Source: Ruminococcus flavefaciens (GTDB lineage Bacteria > Bacteroidota > Bacteroidia > Bacteroidales > P3). Taken from it: a stretch of 64,000 bases of DNA. The translations under genes and the position numbers were made by a program. The notes under the pieces are model-generated. The model was given only the letters and a program-made list of their open reading frames with translations, searched no databases and was not told the DNA's origin. Location: the NCBI GenBank assembly GCA_023667315.1, contig JAMPAI010000004.1:124001-188000 (forward strand). The letters run 5' to 3'. Below, in pieces: positions 8,715-17,339 of this stretch. Positions within the stretch are counted from its first letter, which is position 1, and each line of letters begins with the position of its first letter.

Positions 8715-9513
8715 GCTTACCGACATTTTCGGCCTGATTGGGCATCCGCTGGGCCATTCCTTCTCGGCGGCCTATTTCCGGCGGAAGTTCGAGAAGGAGG
8801 GCTTGCGTGGCTTCGCCTACCTCAATTTCGATTTGCCCGACCTGGCCTCCGGCATTCCCGCACTCAAGGCTGATGCCCGTTGCCGGGGCTTTAACGTCAC
8901 CATTCCGTACAAGCGCGGGATATTTCCGTTTTTAGATGCCGTCTCTCCCGACGCCCAGGCGATAGGGGCGGTAAACACCATAAGGGTGGAGGCCGACGGA
9001 CGTTGGACGGGCTACAATACCGACTATACCGGTTTTTATGAGAGCCTGAGCCGTTTTTTGCCGCAGGGCGAAACGCCTGTCGCCCTGGTGCTGGGCAACG
9101 GCGGGGCTTCGCAGGCGGTGCAATACGCGCTGTACAGCCACGGGATTCCGTATCTGTTGGTGTGCCGGCAGCCGCAGGCTGTAGAGCGGAAAGCCTTTGT
9201 TCCACGGCAGGTTCTCGGCTATGGGGAACTTACGCCCGAAACGGTGGAGCAATGCCGTTTACTTATCAATACCACCCGTCTTGGCATGTTTCCGGAGGTG
9301 GATTCCAGTCCCGATATTCCGTATGCGGCGGTAGGCGAAAGCCATTGCGCGTTCGACTTGGTGTATAATCCCGAGACCACCGCCTTCATGCGCCGTTGCG
9401 CCGAACGGGGTGCCAAGACCTGCAACGGATTGCAGATGCTGCACAATCAGGCCGAGGGGGCCTGGCGGATCTGGCGCGAGAATACCGCGGTAAGCGGCTT
9501 GTGGTCCGAATAA
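8692..9513 (+). CDS. aroE: shikimate dehydrogenase
   Basis: This 273-residue enzyme reduces 3-dehydroshikimate to shikimate with NADPH in aromatic amino acid synthesis. Visible landmarks are the substrate-binding GHPLGHSFS segment near residue 17-25, the catalytic lysine K74 in NVTIPYK, the paired D111 in YNTD, the nucleotide-binding GNGGAS at about 135, and the C-terminal NGLQMLHNQ. I chose the ATG at 8692 because an earlier in-frame ATG at 8668 lies inside the TPR gene and would add only unconserved residues. The 3' end overlaps the convergent exonuclease-phosphatase gene by 67 bases. Confidence 0.92.
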   Translation: MDPKPTNELTDIFGLIGHPLGHSFSAAYFRRKFEKEGLRGFAYLNFDLPDLASGIPALKADARCRGFNVTIPYKRGIFPFLDAVSPDAQAIGAVNTIRVEADGRWTGYNTDYTGFYESLSRFLPQGETPVALVLGNGGASQAVQYALYSHGIPYLLVCRQPQAVERKAFVPRQVLGYGELTPETVEQCRLLINTTRLGMFPEVDSSPDIPYAAVGESHCAFDLVYNPETTAFMRRCAERGAKTCNGLQMLHNQAEGAWRIWRENTAVSGLWSE

Positions 9514-10604
9514 TCCACGTTGCGCGTGTCGAAGTAGCGCACTTCCAGATTTCCCTTATAGAGCATATAGTCGATGCGGTAGGAGGGGTAATAGCCCCGG
9601 TAGGATTGGCCGAAACCGTTTCCGGCCTCGATAAAGGCGTCCCTGAACCCGTTGCGGCGCATGTATCCGTAGGCATAGGAGACCGGCTGGTCGTTCATGT
9701 CCCCGCAGATGAGGATGCGTGAGGGCGCGTGCGAGGTCTGGGCATGTACGGAAATCTGCCTTATCTGCTCGCTGCGCGTTACGGTGGCGCGTTTCATCTT
9801 GCCCAGCATGCGCTTGGAGCCGTCTATGTACTTGCGTTCCTTGGCGGGATTGGCCGAGGAGTTGCGCAGGCTTTCGAAAAAGGCCAGGTCGGACTTGTCG
9901 AAACGGTTCGACTCCAGATGGATGTTGTAGATGCGCAGCGTGTCTTTGGCGATCAGGATGTCGGCGAACACCACGTCGAAGGTGCTCATGCTCTCGATGC
10001 TGCCCTGGTTCAGGATAGGATACTTGCTGTAGATGATGTTGCCGTAGTAGAAGTTCTTGTTGGCGGCGGGGCGGGTGCGGTAGCGGTAGCCGGCGTCGGG
10101 CAGCGCGGAGCCTAACGAGAAGCTGGCGTTCTTGCTTTCGTAGTATTCCTGCATGCAGACGATATCGGCATCCTGGTCCTTGACGTAATCGAGCAGCTGG
10201 CTCTTGATCGAGCCCTTTTCGCCCGGAATCTCCCCGTAATAGTTGAACAGCCGCACGTTGTACGACATTACCTTGAATCGGTCGGGTGCCATCCATTCGC
10301 TCTTGAGCGGTTCGGGCGAACCCTTGCCGCGCAGCAGCGACACGGTGTTGGTGTAGTTGAGCAACACGCAGCCGGCAAATAGCAGGGCTTCCCAACGCAG
10401 AAAAAGCAGGTAGAGGATCGTGAGTCCGATGCCTAAAAGCAACAGCACCGGAAAAGCCAGGCCGAACAGGGAGGGGAAAAACAGGCTGGCCGGATTGATG
10501 TAGCGTACGGCAAAACAGAGAATCAGGCCTATCGCCACGATGGAAGCCGGCAAGAATACGAGTCTGTGCAACCAGCCGCCGCTTTTTTTCTTTTTGGCAC
10601 TCAT
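9447..10604 (-). CDS. membrane-anchored endonuclease/exonuclease/phosphatase family protein
   Basis: This 385-residue protein has about three hydrophobic segments in its first 100 residues, then an endonuclease/exonuclease/phosphatase (EEP) metal-dependent hydrolase domain. Visible EEP motifs are VMSYNVRLFN, the metal-binding glutamate in CMQEY, NIHLES, CGDMND, and SDHKPL near the end. Such domains cleave DNA, RNA or phosphoester lipids; the substrate here is unknown. The membrane anchor points to an envelope role. It lies 3 bases downstream of a small DUF6576-like gene. Its last 67 bases overlap the end of aroE on the other strand. Confidence 0.85.
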   Translation of the reverse strand: MSAKKKKSGGWLHRLVFLPASIVAIGLILCFAVRYINPASLFFPSLFGLAFPVLLLLGIGLTILYLLFLRWEALLFAGCVLLNYTNTVSLLRGKGSPEPLKSEWMAPDRFKVMSYNVRLFNYYGEIPGEKGSIKSQLLDYVKDQDADIVCMQEYYESKNASFSLGSALPDAGYRYRTRPAANKNFYYGNIIYSKYPILNQGSIESMSTFDVVFADILIAKDTLRIYNIHLESNRFDKSDLAFFESLRNSSANPAKERKYIDGSKRMLGKMKRATVTRSEQIRQISVHAQTSHAPSRILICGDMNDQPVSYAYGYMRRNGFRDAFIEAGNGFGQSYRGYYPSYRIDYMLYKGNLEVRYFDTRNVDYSDHKPLTAVFSRQIRQAPSA

Positions 10605-10607
10605 GGG

Positions 10608-10829
10608 TTAATTCAGGTAACTGCTTCGGCTGTAAGCTTCTAAAAACGCCCGTTCGTCTTTGTTCAGGCCTTCTTTTCCGTGTTCGCCCACTTTCTGCAG
10701 CAGCTGCATGGCATAGGCTTCCTGTTGCCGTTTAATGCGGTTGTATTCCGCGTCGCTTACGGCCTTTCCGCTCAAATCCACGAACGCCGTTTGGGGTTTC
10801 TTCCTGAAAATGTTTCCGAACCAAGACAT
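10608..10829 (-). CDS. small DUF6576-like protein (possible rhomboid C-terminal remnant)
   Basis: This 73-residue protein has no signal peptide or membrane helix. Its second half (LLQKVGEHGKEGLNKDERAF) resembles the short conserved tail, DUF6576, found at the C-terminus of Bacteroidota rhomboid proteases. A rhomboid gene often precedes this exonuclease-phosphatase gene in related genomes, to my recollection. Here only the tail-like piece remains, with its own ATG and a plausible promoter (TACCTTAG at about 10852-10859, minus strand). It may be an independent small gene or what is left after loss of the membrane domain. I am unsure which. Confidence 0.6.
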   Translation of the reverse strand: MSWFGNIFRKKPQTAFVDLSGKAVSDAEYNRIKRQQEAYAMQLLQKVGEHGKEGLNKDERAFLEAYSRSSYLN

Positions 10830-10878
10830 GTAGGGTAGGCTTCAAGACAACTAAGGTACGAAAAAAGCGGGAAATGCC

Positions 10879-10886
10879 TAAATTTG
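10879..10886 (+). promoter_or_regulatory. -7 promoter box of the LuxC-like gene
   Basis: TAAATTTG is an exact TAnnTTTG match, 24 bases before the ATG at 10911. It overlaps the earlier in-frame TTG at 10884, which therefore cannot be the start of the transcript's reading frame. Confidence 0.65.
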
Positions 10887-10910
10887 CCCCGTACGTACAA
10901 GCTTGGCATC

Positions 10911-11915
10911 ATGGAAAAGAGCGCATTGACAGAACGACGGCTGCAGGATTTCTGCGCATTGGGCAACTACCTCAGGGAGGCGGATTCCGACCCGCAATGG
11001 CGGAATGCGGTGGAGCGGGCGTGCGCGGCCAACGGCTTCTTTACGCCGCAGAATATCGGAAGGGCGGTGGCGCAATGGGCCGGGGTATTGAACGAAGCCG
11101 CCTTGCGTGCCTGGATGGCACCCTATATGGACCGGATTCCCGATAAGCCGAAAGACATCGCCCTCGTCATGGCGGGCAATATCCCCTTGGTGGGCTTTCA
11201 CGACTATCTGTGCGTGCTCTTGTGCGGTTATTCGGCGCAGGTGAAGCTCTCCTCGAAAGACGCCGTCCTGCTGCCTTTCCTGAACGCCAGGATGCCGTCC
11301 TGCGCCGAGGTTCGCTTTACGCAGGAGAGCGTGCGGGATTTCGACGCCATCATCGCCACCGGCAGCGGCAACACCTTCCGCTATTTCGACTATTATTTCG
11401 GCCGCTACCCGCACCTGTTGCGCAGGAACCGCACTTCCGTGGCTGTGTTGAACGGAAACGAAAGCCGCGCGGACTTGGAAAGACTGGCCGACGATATCTT
11501 CTCGTACTTCGGCCTGGGATGCCGCAACGTGTCGAAACTCTATCTGCCCAAGGGCTACGAGGTAAAGGAACTGGTACAGGCCATGGCACCCTACACGCAA
11601 GCGCTGGCGCTCAACAACGGTTATAAGAACAACTACGACTATTATAAGTCCGTGTATCTGGTAAACGGGCAGCCTCACCTCGATACCGGGGCGGCGCTCT
11701 TTACCAAGGCCGAGGGCATGGCGTCGCCCATGAGCGTGGTCTATTACGCGTATTACGAAAATCGGGAAAATTTAAAGAAATTCCTGGATGCGAACCAGGA
11801 ACAGATACAGTGTGTGGTGGGAGAAGGCGGGTTGCCGTTCGGGAGCGCCCAGCAACCCGGCCTCGACGATTGGGCGGACGGTGAGAATGTCTTGGACTTC
11901 CTCGTCTCGCTTTAG
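10911..11915 (+). CDS. LuxC-like acyl-CoA reductase family protein
   Basis: This 334-residue protein belongs to the acyl-CoA reductase (LuxC) group of the aldehyde dehydrogenase superfamily, which reduces acyl-CoA to aldehyde. Seen directly: the MAGNIPLVGFHD segment of the nucleotide-binding fold, a GSGNT loop, and the FGLGCRNVS segment whose cysteine is the best candidate nucleophile. LuxC of luminous bacteria is longer. Start chosen at 10911, downstream of a consensus promoter. No aldehyde-using partner gene is adjacent, so the physiological substrate is unclear. It converges with the next gene with only 3 bases between them. Confidence 0.75.
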   Translation: MEKSALTERRLQDFCALGNYLREADSDPQWRNAVERACAANGFFTPQNIGRAVAQWAGVLNEAALRAWMAPYMDRIPDKPKDIALVMAGNIPLVGFHDYLCVLLCGYSAQVKLSSKDAVLLPFLNARMPSCAEVRFTQESVRDFDAIIATGSGNTFRYFDYYFGRYPHLLRRNRTSVAVLNGNESRADLERLADDIFSYFGLGCRNVSKLYLPKGYEVKELVQAMAPYTQALALNNGYKNNYDYYKSVYLVNGQPHLDTGAALFTKAEGMASPMSVVYYAYYENRENLKKFLDANQEQIQCVVGEGGLPFGSAQQPGLDDWADGENVLDFLVSL

Positions 11916-11918
11916 CGT

Positions 11919-12518
11919 TTATTTTTCGGTGATTTCAAAATCCACGTCTTCGATCGTGTCGTTTACGATATGCTTGCCCGATTTCTTGAGCTGGGCGCGG
12001 ATCTGCAGCAGAAAGAGCAGGTTGGTGAGGCCGTAGAAAATGCAGCCGCATCCCACCAGAATCATCATGGCCTGTTCGGAGGCGATGGGGCGGAAGCAGA
12101 TAAAGATGCCCAGGAACAGCAGCACGGCTCCCAGTACATATTCGGCGGCGTTGGTCTTGACGCCCGACTTGCGGATGCCCATCAGCGAGGCCAGCTGGCT
12201 TATCCCGCATACGGCCAGGAAGATGCCCAGCAGGATCATGACGAACTTGACCCAGAATCCGGGGGCGATGATCAAGGCCAGGCCGACCACAAGGCTCAAT
12301 CCAAGATTGAAGTAGTTCATGCCGGCGGGCTTGCGGCTGTTCATGAAAAGGCTCAGGAAAGACACCGCCCCGATAAAGAGGATGATGCCGCCGGTAATCA
12401 CGACGAACAGGTTGGGGGTCAGGTTGGGGAAAAAGCAGAAGAACAGACCGGCCAGGATAAACAGGACGGAACGCGTGGTGCTTTTTTTCGCATCGAAAGC
12501 GGAAATGAAAAAGTTCAT
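11919..12518 (-). CDS. HdeD-like DUF308 membrane protein
   Basis: This 199-residue protein has six hydrophobic segments arranged as repeated pairs, the pattern of the DUF308/HdeD family. HdeD itself is linked to acid resistance at high cell density in Escherichia coli, but function in Bacteroidota is not known. The C-terminal 35 residues are charged and probably cytoplasmic. It starts 12 bases after the stop of the preceding minus-strand gene, so it is the last member of a three-gene run with the SIMPL protein and the unknown exported protein. Confidence 0.8.
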   Translation of the reverse strand: MNFFISAFDAKKSTTRSVLFILAGLFFCFFPNLTPNLFVVITGGIILFIGAVSFLSLFMNSRKPAGMNYFNLGLSLVVGLALIIAPGFWVKFVMILLGIFLAVCGISQLASLMGIRKSGVKTNAAEYVLGAVLLFLGIFICFRPIASEQAMMILVGCGCIFYGLTNLLFLLQIRAQLKKSGKHIVNDTIEDVDFEITEK

Positions 12519-12530
12519 GGTTTTATGGTT

Positions 12531-13502
12531 TTAATGGTTTGACGATGTGTGTTTTCTTCTTTTCTTGGGGTCGGGATTGCGGGCCACGATATCCTCGTGC
12601 AGCCGCCACTTGCCGTTTTCGAACACATAGGCCTGGTAGATGCCGCCTTCGGGTACATAATAGGCGTAGTCGTCGGCCATGGCGGTCTGTTGCGGCATCA
12701 GGCGGTCGAAGATAATCATGTTCGCCTTCTTCTCCGTCTTCTTGCCCTTGGCGTTCTTCTGCAGATAGGCCTGATAGTCGTAGCGCAGGATCATGCCCGT
12801 TTTCCGGCCGAAGCGGAACACGACCCGCTTCAGTTCCGAGTCCTTTCGGCTCCTGTCGGTCTTGGCGCTGCCCGGAACCTTGCCCTTATTCACGAAAAGG
12901 CTCGCGCCGAACTGCACCTGTCCGTCGGGTTTTATGTACATGGGTTCGATAACGCTCTGCTGGTAGAGTTCCTGCCCCGAATTCCAGCCCAGGAAGGTGT
13001 AGTAGGTGCGGTTCCCTACCTTTTGCGGTATGCAGTCGTAATAGAACGCTCCCCACCAGCTCTCCGCCGTTCCTGGAATCTGTTCGGGGAACGGCTGGTA
13101 GAGCGACATGTCGTTGAGGTCGTACAGCAGGTAATCGTTCTTGGTGGCGCGTCTTACCTGCAGCAGGGCCTTGTACGACACCGTGCCTTCCGCTTCGGGA
13201 ACGCCCCAGTTGAGCATGCGGAAACTCTGCTCCTCGCCCTTGTAGTAGTTCAGGTTCCTTACCTTCTCGAAAGGGAAGTCGCGGCCTTGATACCGTTCCA
13301 GAATCTCTTGGGCGAAAAGGCTGAAACTGTCGCTGGCGTTCCAGCGGTAATCGGCGGGGCAGGCGTAGATATTGGCGAACAGGCGGTTCAGTTCGGCCAG
13401 TTGAACGCTCACCGAATCGTCCGCGTTCTGGCAGAGGCCGCGCGCGGGCTGCAGGAACGCCAGCGCCCACAGGCAATACCGTAACAGCGCCGAAGGTTTC
13501 AT
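12531..13502 (-). CDS. exported protein of unknown function
   Basis: This 323-residue protein starts with a signal peptide (MKPSALLRYC, a hydrophobic stretch, cleavage near LCQN) and is otherwise soluble, with many aromatic residues and a lysine/arginine-rich tail. I do not recognise a catalytic motif. The ATG at 13502 overlaps the stop of the SIMPL gene by one base (TGATG), so translation is probably coupled. The segment WWGAFYYDCIP followed by a run of beta-type strands suggests a compact periplasmic domain. It looks like a Bacteroidota-specific conserved hypothetical protein. Confidence 0.65.
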   Translation of the reverse strand: MKPSALLRYCLWALAFLQPARGLCQNADDSVSVQLAELNRLFANIYACPADYRWNASDSFSLFAQEILERYQGRDFPFEKVRNLNYYKGEEQSFRMLNWGVPEAEGTVSYKALLQVRRATKNDYLLYDLNDMSLYQPFPEQIPGTAESWWGAFYYDCIPQKVGNRTYYTFLGWNSGQELYQQSVIEPMYIKPDGQVQFGASLFVNKGKVPGSAKTDRSRKDSELKRVVFRFGRKTGMILRYDYQAYLQKNAKGKKTEKKANMIIFDRLMPQQTAMADDYAYYVPEGGIYQAYVFENGKWRLHEDIVARNPDPKKRRKHTSSNH

Positions 13503-14200
13503 CAATCGATCAGGTAGGTGATGGTGGTCACCACGCGGATGTTCTTTACGTGGGGCGTGGTGGCGTCGCTGTCGGCAATGCTGAACGAACCCTGGCTGGC
13601 CGTCTTGATCTTGCCCACCTTGCTGTGGCTGTCTTTGGCGAATTTCTCGGCGGCTTCGCGCGCGTTTTTCGTGGCCTCGGCAATCATGTCGGGCTTGATG
13701 TCGTTCAGGGCCGTGTATTCATACACCTCGCCCCTCCAGTCCTGATTCTCGAGCACGATGCCCTGCGAGAGCAGCTTTTCCTGGCTGCTGATAAGCTTGC
13801 GCACGGCCTCCACGTCCGAAGAGGTTACGGTAATGATGCAGGTGGCGTAGAAACGCGACTGTCCCGCCTTGATCTCGTCGCTGTACATATTGGTCTTGCG
13901 GTCTTCCACCATCGGGGCCTTTACGGTGATCTCGCTTTCGGAAATGCCGCCCTTGTTCAGAAATTCCAATACCTTGGTGCGGGTCTTCTGTATGTCGGCG
14001 TAGAGTTGGCCGATATCGTTGCCGAAGGCCTTGAAGCAGATGGGCCAGGTAACCTTGTTGGCCTGCACCGTGCGTTCGGAAAGCCCGCGCACGGTAACGG
14101 TGCGGTCGTTGTCGCGGTGCTGTATGCCGTAGCCCACCAGCCATCCCAGGGCGATCAGGGCGATGCCCAGCACGATCGATTCGAGTCTGAAGTTCTTCAT
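13502..14200 (-). CDS. SIMPL-domain (DUF541/YggE-like) exported protein
   Basis: This 232-residue protein has one N-terminal hydrophobic anchor (about residues 8-26) and a SIMPL/DUF541 domain, recognised by the opening VTVRGLSERTVQANKVTW pattern and the later ATKNAREAAEKFAKD helix. YggE of Escherichia coli, in the same family, lowers oxidative stress, but the mechanism is not established. It heads a three-gene minus-strand run. A TATCTTTA box lies at 14230-14237, directly after the terminator of the upstream gene. Confidence 0.82.
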   Translation of the reverse strand: MKNFRLESIVLGIALIALGWLVGYGIQHRDNDRTVTVRGLSERTVQANKVTWPICFKAFGNDIGQLYADIQKTRTKVLEFLNKGGISESEITVKAPMVEDRKTNMYSDEIKAGQSRFYATCIITVTSSDVEAVRKLISSQEKLLSQGIVLENQDWRGEVYEYTALNDIKPDMIAEATKNAREAAEKFAKDSHSKVGKIKTASQGSFSIADSDATTPHVKNIRVVTTITYLID

Positions 14201-14229
14201 GTCTCAGGAATTTTATCGTTTTCGGAACG

Positions 14230-14237
14230 TAAAGATA
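14230..14237 (-). promoter_or_regulatory. -7 box of the SIMPL-gene operon
   Basis: Reads TATCTTTA on the minus strand, one base from TAnnTTTG, 29 bases upstream of the SIMPL start codon. It abuts the T-run of the terminator at 14242-14271. Confidence 0.5.
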
Positions 14238-14241
14238 AAAA

Positions 14242-14271
14242 AAAGCCGGGGAAATCGATTTCCCCGGCTTT
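14242..14271 (-). terminator. intrinsic terminator after the Omp28-like gene
   Basis: A perfect 30-base inverted repeat centred on ATCGAT has a GC-rich stem (AAAGCCGGGGAAA). On the minus strand it is followed by a run of T, and it lies 23 bases past the stop of the gene ending at 14295. Confidence 0.85.
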
Positions 14272-14294
14272 CATAGGCGCTCAAAAGAGCAGGC

Positions 14295-16208
14295 TTATTT
14301 TACGACAACCAGTTTGCGGTGGGCCGACTTGCCGTCTTTGGTAAGGCGTACCACATAGGTACCCTGGGCAAAGGCGGATGTGGCAATCTGCAGATCGCCG
14401 TTCACATGGTTGCTGAAGTAAACGCGACGGCCGGTAAGGTCGAAAATCTCAACATCGGCACCGTCGAGGTTCGTGATGTTCACGTTTTCGAAAGCTGGGT
14501 TGGGATATACGCGTACATCGCCCATCACTTCATTTTCGTTGGCCACGTTGCCGCCCTTTACGATAGAGGAGGACTGGAAGATATAACCGCTTTCGTGCTG
14601 CACGAAGCAGATAATCTGCAGGTCATGCGATTCTTCCATATGGGTGCGCCCCATGTTGGTCGAAGAGGTGAATGTTTCGGTCTTCCCGGTTTCAAAGTTT
14701 TTGGAAACTCCGCCGGCGGTGGGCAGAAACGCCATCGCTACATTGTGGAATTCCGTCTCTCCATTGGTACACTTATTTCCAGTAGTGGTTTTTTCCACAA
14801 CTACGGCAAATACCCTGCCGGTGATGGAAATGTTGGGGGTGACTTCAAACTTGAGCGACAGTTTTTTTGAATCGTCAATGGAGGCTTCCGTAATGTCGAT
14901 GTCGAAAGAAGCTTTGTGTGCATGGGCTGCGGTAGCCTTTTCTTTTAATTGACGCTGGAGATCCGTCCAGTATTGACCTTCCCATTGGGTAACCACTTCC
15001 ATTCCGTTATAAACGGGGAAAGGAACGCCCCAATAACCGCCTAATCCAAATACTTCGTCATAGAACTCCATACGCGTTTTGTTTCCTTCAATATAGTAGG
15101 GGTCGCCAGTTCCCGGGAAATACATCTGATATTTGATTACGTTGAGTGCTCCGGCATCTCTCAGTTCTGTCAAGACGGGATTGAGGTATCTGTTGGCCGA
15201 GGCGCAAGGACTGCAAGTGGAGGAAGTGAAACCTTCGAACAAAGGTACATACGGTTGATTGAGTTTGGATTCGTCCAAAGTGAAGAATTCGATTTCTGTA
15301 GCCGTAGGATTGGCATTCGTTTCTCCATTGATTTTAGTGGCCTGCATCTTTAAGGTATGCTTGCCGAAATCCAACCCTTTGAGTTCGATGCTGATTGAAC
15401 CGGTCACTATACCGGAAATGGGTTCCAATGCATCGTCTCCGGATCCCAAAGTAATGGGAAGCGTACCTGTTTGTTTCCCGTTGTCGATATCGAAGGTGTA
15501 TTCGATACTATTGACATCCAAGGCACCGATATTGGCTATCGTCAGGTTGAGGGGCAGTTCGTCCCAAGCCACGGGTGCCGCCTTCAGGGAGGTGGAAACT
15601 TCGGGCGTCTTGGCATACGCGGCAAACTTTACATTGTCCATCAAGAAATAAAATGCGCTGGCGTTATGAGTGGTAGAGAAGAACAATTCCATTTCCACTT
15701 TCTTCCCATTCCATTTGGAATCCAATACGGCAACGAATTTACCTTCCAGATAAGTTTTATTGAGGTTCAATATTTCTACGGTATCCCAGACCTCATCGTT
15801 TTCAAGCCTTACCCGTACTCCGAAGTTGCGAGTGGTGTTGATGCTGGTTACATTCCACATATAATCGAGCGAAACGATATTGAAGACGTCTTCTTCCATC
15901 TTGAAAGGAAAGGCTATGATTTCGTAAGTACCGTTGATGGTATCGTTGAATCCGCCGCCTTGAATCACCTGACCGTTCGGGTCACGCACCCAGCCGGCCC
16001 AAATGTCCGTTTGGCTGGTTTGCAAGAAATGTAACGGCCCTTCTGTTTCCGAGATATTGGTACATTCGTTTATATTCCAAAGGGTTTTTGTTAAGCCTTG
16101 TTGGAAATCTTCTTCCAAATAGGTCTTGATTTGCGCCTGCGAGGGCGAAACCATGAATGCGGCGGCCAAAAACGAGAGCGCACCGATCAGGAATTTCATT
16201 TTTTTCAT
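14295..16208 (-). CDS. secreted Omp28-like thioredoxin-fold protein with type IX sorting domain
   Basis: This 637-residue protein has a signal peptide (ending SQAQ), then a beta-rich N-terminal region of about 300 residues resembling a jelly-roll binding module. An Omp28-like thioredoxin-fold region follows, with a CSPC motif at C332-C335 preceded by EGFTSST. The last 75 residues (from about 560) form a type A sorting domain: VRVYPNP, then EIFDLTGRRVY, ending in KLVVVK. Such tails direct proteins through the type IX system to the surface. The CSPC pair suggests disulfide or metal chemistry at the cell surface. Its own terminator follows. Codon and base use in the middle are more AT-rich than in neighbours. 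Confidence 0.85.
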   Translation of the reverse strand: MKKMKFLIGALSFLAAAFMVSPSQAQIKTYLEEDFQQGLTKTLWNINECTNISETEGPLHFLQTSQTDIWAGWVRDPNGQVIQGGGFNDTINGTYEIIAFPFKMEEDVFNIVSLDYMWNVTSINTTRNFGVRVRLENDEVWDTVEILNLNKTYLEGKFVAVLDSKWNGKKVEMELFFSTTHNASAFYFLMDNVKFAAYAKTPEVSTSLKAAPVAWDELPLNLTIANIGALDVNSIEYTFDIDNGKQTGTLPITLGSGDDALEPISGIVTGSISIELKGLDFGKHTLKMQATKINGETNANPTATEIEFFTLDESKLNQPYVPLFEGFTSSTCSPCASANRYLNPVLTELRDAGALNVIKYQMYFPGTGDPYYIEGNKTRMEFYDEVFGLGGYWGVPFPVYNGMEVVTQWEGQYWTDLQRQLKEKATAAHAHKASFDIDITEASIDDSKKLSLKFEVTPNISITGRVFAVVVEKTTTGNKCTNGETEFHNVAMAFLPTAGGVSKNFETGKTETFTSSTNMGRTHMEESHDLQIICFVQHESGYIFQSSSIVKGGNVANENEVMGDVRVYPNPAFENVNITNLDGADVEIFDLTGRRVYFSNHVNGDLQIATSAFAQGTYVVRLTKDGKSAHRKLVVVK

Positions 16209-16296
16209 AATGAATTAATGTTAAGTGTTCTGTTTTTAATTTGGTTTTGGTTGGTTTTGAGCTGATAAACGGAGAACCCACCGTTCATTAGCGGCA

Positions 16297-16304
16297 TAAA
16301 TGTA
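16297..16304 (-). promoter_or_regulatory. candidate -7 box of the Omp28-like gene
   Basis: TACATTTA on the minus strand, one base from TAnnTTTG, giving a leader of about 80 bases. It is one of two divergent promoters in the 199-base gap before the phosphate butyryltransferase gene; I see no other feature in that gap. Confidence 0.4.
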
Positions 16305-16359
16305 CGATTTTTTTCTATAGTGCCAGGGGCCTTCATTATGTTTTTTTTTGCGTATGTAG

Positions 16360-16367
16360 TAAATTTG
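16360..16367 (+). promoter_or_regulatory. -7 promoter box of ptb
   Basis: TAAATTTG matches TAnnTTTG exactly and lies 40 bases before the ATG at 16408. A T-rich stretch precedes it. Confidence 0.6.
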
Positions 16368-16407
16368 TGCCCGTTTTCAATTGCTAAATTTTTAAAACAC
16401 ACGAAAT

Positions 16408-17316
16408 ATGGCTATTACAAAATTGGATGAACTTTTCGACATGGTGAAAGCCAAGGGGAAGAAACGTTTGGTTGCGGCTTATGCCGTGGATGACCACACG
16501 ATTTGCGCCGTGAGCAAGGCGGTGGATCTGGGTATCGTGGACGCTACCCTGGTGGGCGACGAAGCCACCATCAAGAAGGTCTGCGCCAGCGAGAAGATTG
16601 ATCCTTCCAAGTTCAAGATCGTTCAGGAAGACGTGGACACCAAGGCTGCCGCCACGGCCGTCAAGTTGATCAACGACGGCGAAGGCGACCTGCTGATGAA
16701 AGGTCTGGTGAGCACCGACAAATATATGCGCGCCATCCTCAACAAGGAAAAGGGCCTGATGCCCGGCCCCAAGGCCATGCTGACCCATATCGCCCTGCTG
16801 CAGAATCCGTTCTATCACAAGATTTTGGTGGTGAGCGACATGGCGATCATTCCCGCGCCCGACCTCAAACAGAAGACCGCCATCTGCGACTATCTGGTTT
16901 CCACCGCCAAGAAAGTGGGCATCGAAAAGCCCAAGGTGGCCGTGCTGGCCGCTACCGAACAGGTTTCCACCGGCATGCAGGCCTGCGTGGACGGCGCCTT
17001 GATTTCCAAGATGGCCGACCGCGGTCAGATCAAGGGCTGCTATGTGGACGGCCCCCTGGCCTTGGACGTGGCCATCGACAAGGAAGCCTGCGAGATCAAG
17101 GGTGTGGGCGGCCCCGTGGCCGGCGATGCCGACTGCCTCTTGTTCCCCAATATCGAGGCGGGCAACGTGTTCTACAAGGCGCACACCAAGTTCTGCAAGG
17201 GCGAAGTGGCCGCCATGGTGGTGGGTGCCCGTGTTCCCTGCGTGCTTTCCTCGCGCGGCGACAGCATCAACACCAAGCTGTACTCCATCGCGCTGGCCGC
17301 CCTTTCCTGCAAGTAA
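16408..17316 (+). CDS. ptb: phosphate butyryltransferase / phosphate acetyl-butyryl transferase family
   Basis: This 302-residue cytoplasmic enzyme belongs to the PTA/PTB family, which exchanges phosphate for CoA on short acyl groups (butyryl-CoA to butyryl phosphate). Visible family features are the DLLMKGLVST segment, a KPKVAVLAATE stretch, the GCYVDGPLALDVA substrate-site segment, and a C-terminal GDADCLLFPNIEAGN motif. The length of about 300 fits Ptb rather than the larger acetate enzyme. A butyrate kinase gene would normally follow, but the next gene is marC-like and a terminator separates them. Other short acyl-CoAs are possible substrates. Confidence 0.85.
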   Translation: MAITKLDELFDMVKAKGKKRLVAAYAVDDHTICAVSKAVDLGIVDATLVGDEATIKKVCASEKIDPSKFKIVQEDVDTKAAATAVKLINDGEGDLLMKGLVSTDKYMRAILNKEKGLMPGPKAMLTHIALLQNPFYHKILVVSDMAIIPAPDLKQKTAICDYLVSTAKKVGIEKPKVAVLAATEQVSTGMQACVDGALISKMADRGQIKGCYVDGPLALDVAIDKEACEIKGVGGPVAGDADCLLFPNIEAGNVFYKAHTKFCKGEVAAMVVGARVPCVLSSRGDSINTKLYSIALAALSCK

Positions 17317-17339
17317 AGGACCGCAAGGAATCAATGCTG

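Noticed and set aside
16205-16402. A 65-residue minus-strand frame in the gap before ptb
   Set aside because: It covers the divergent promoter boxes, has a low-complexity composition and overlaps the start of the Omp28-like gene.
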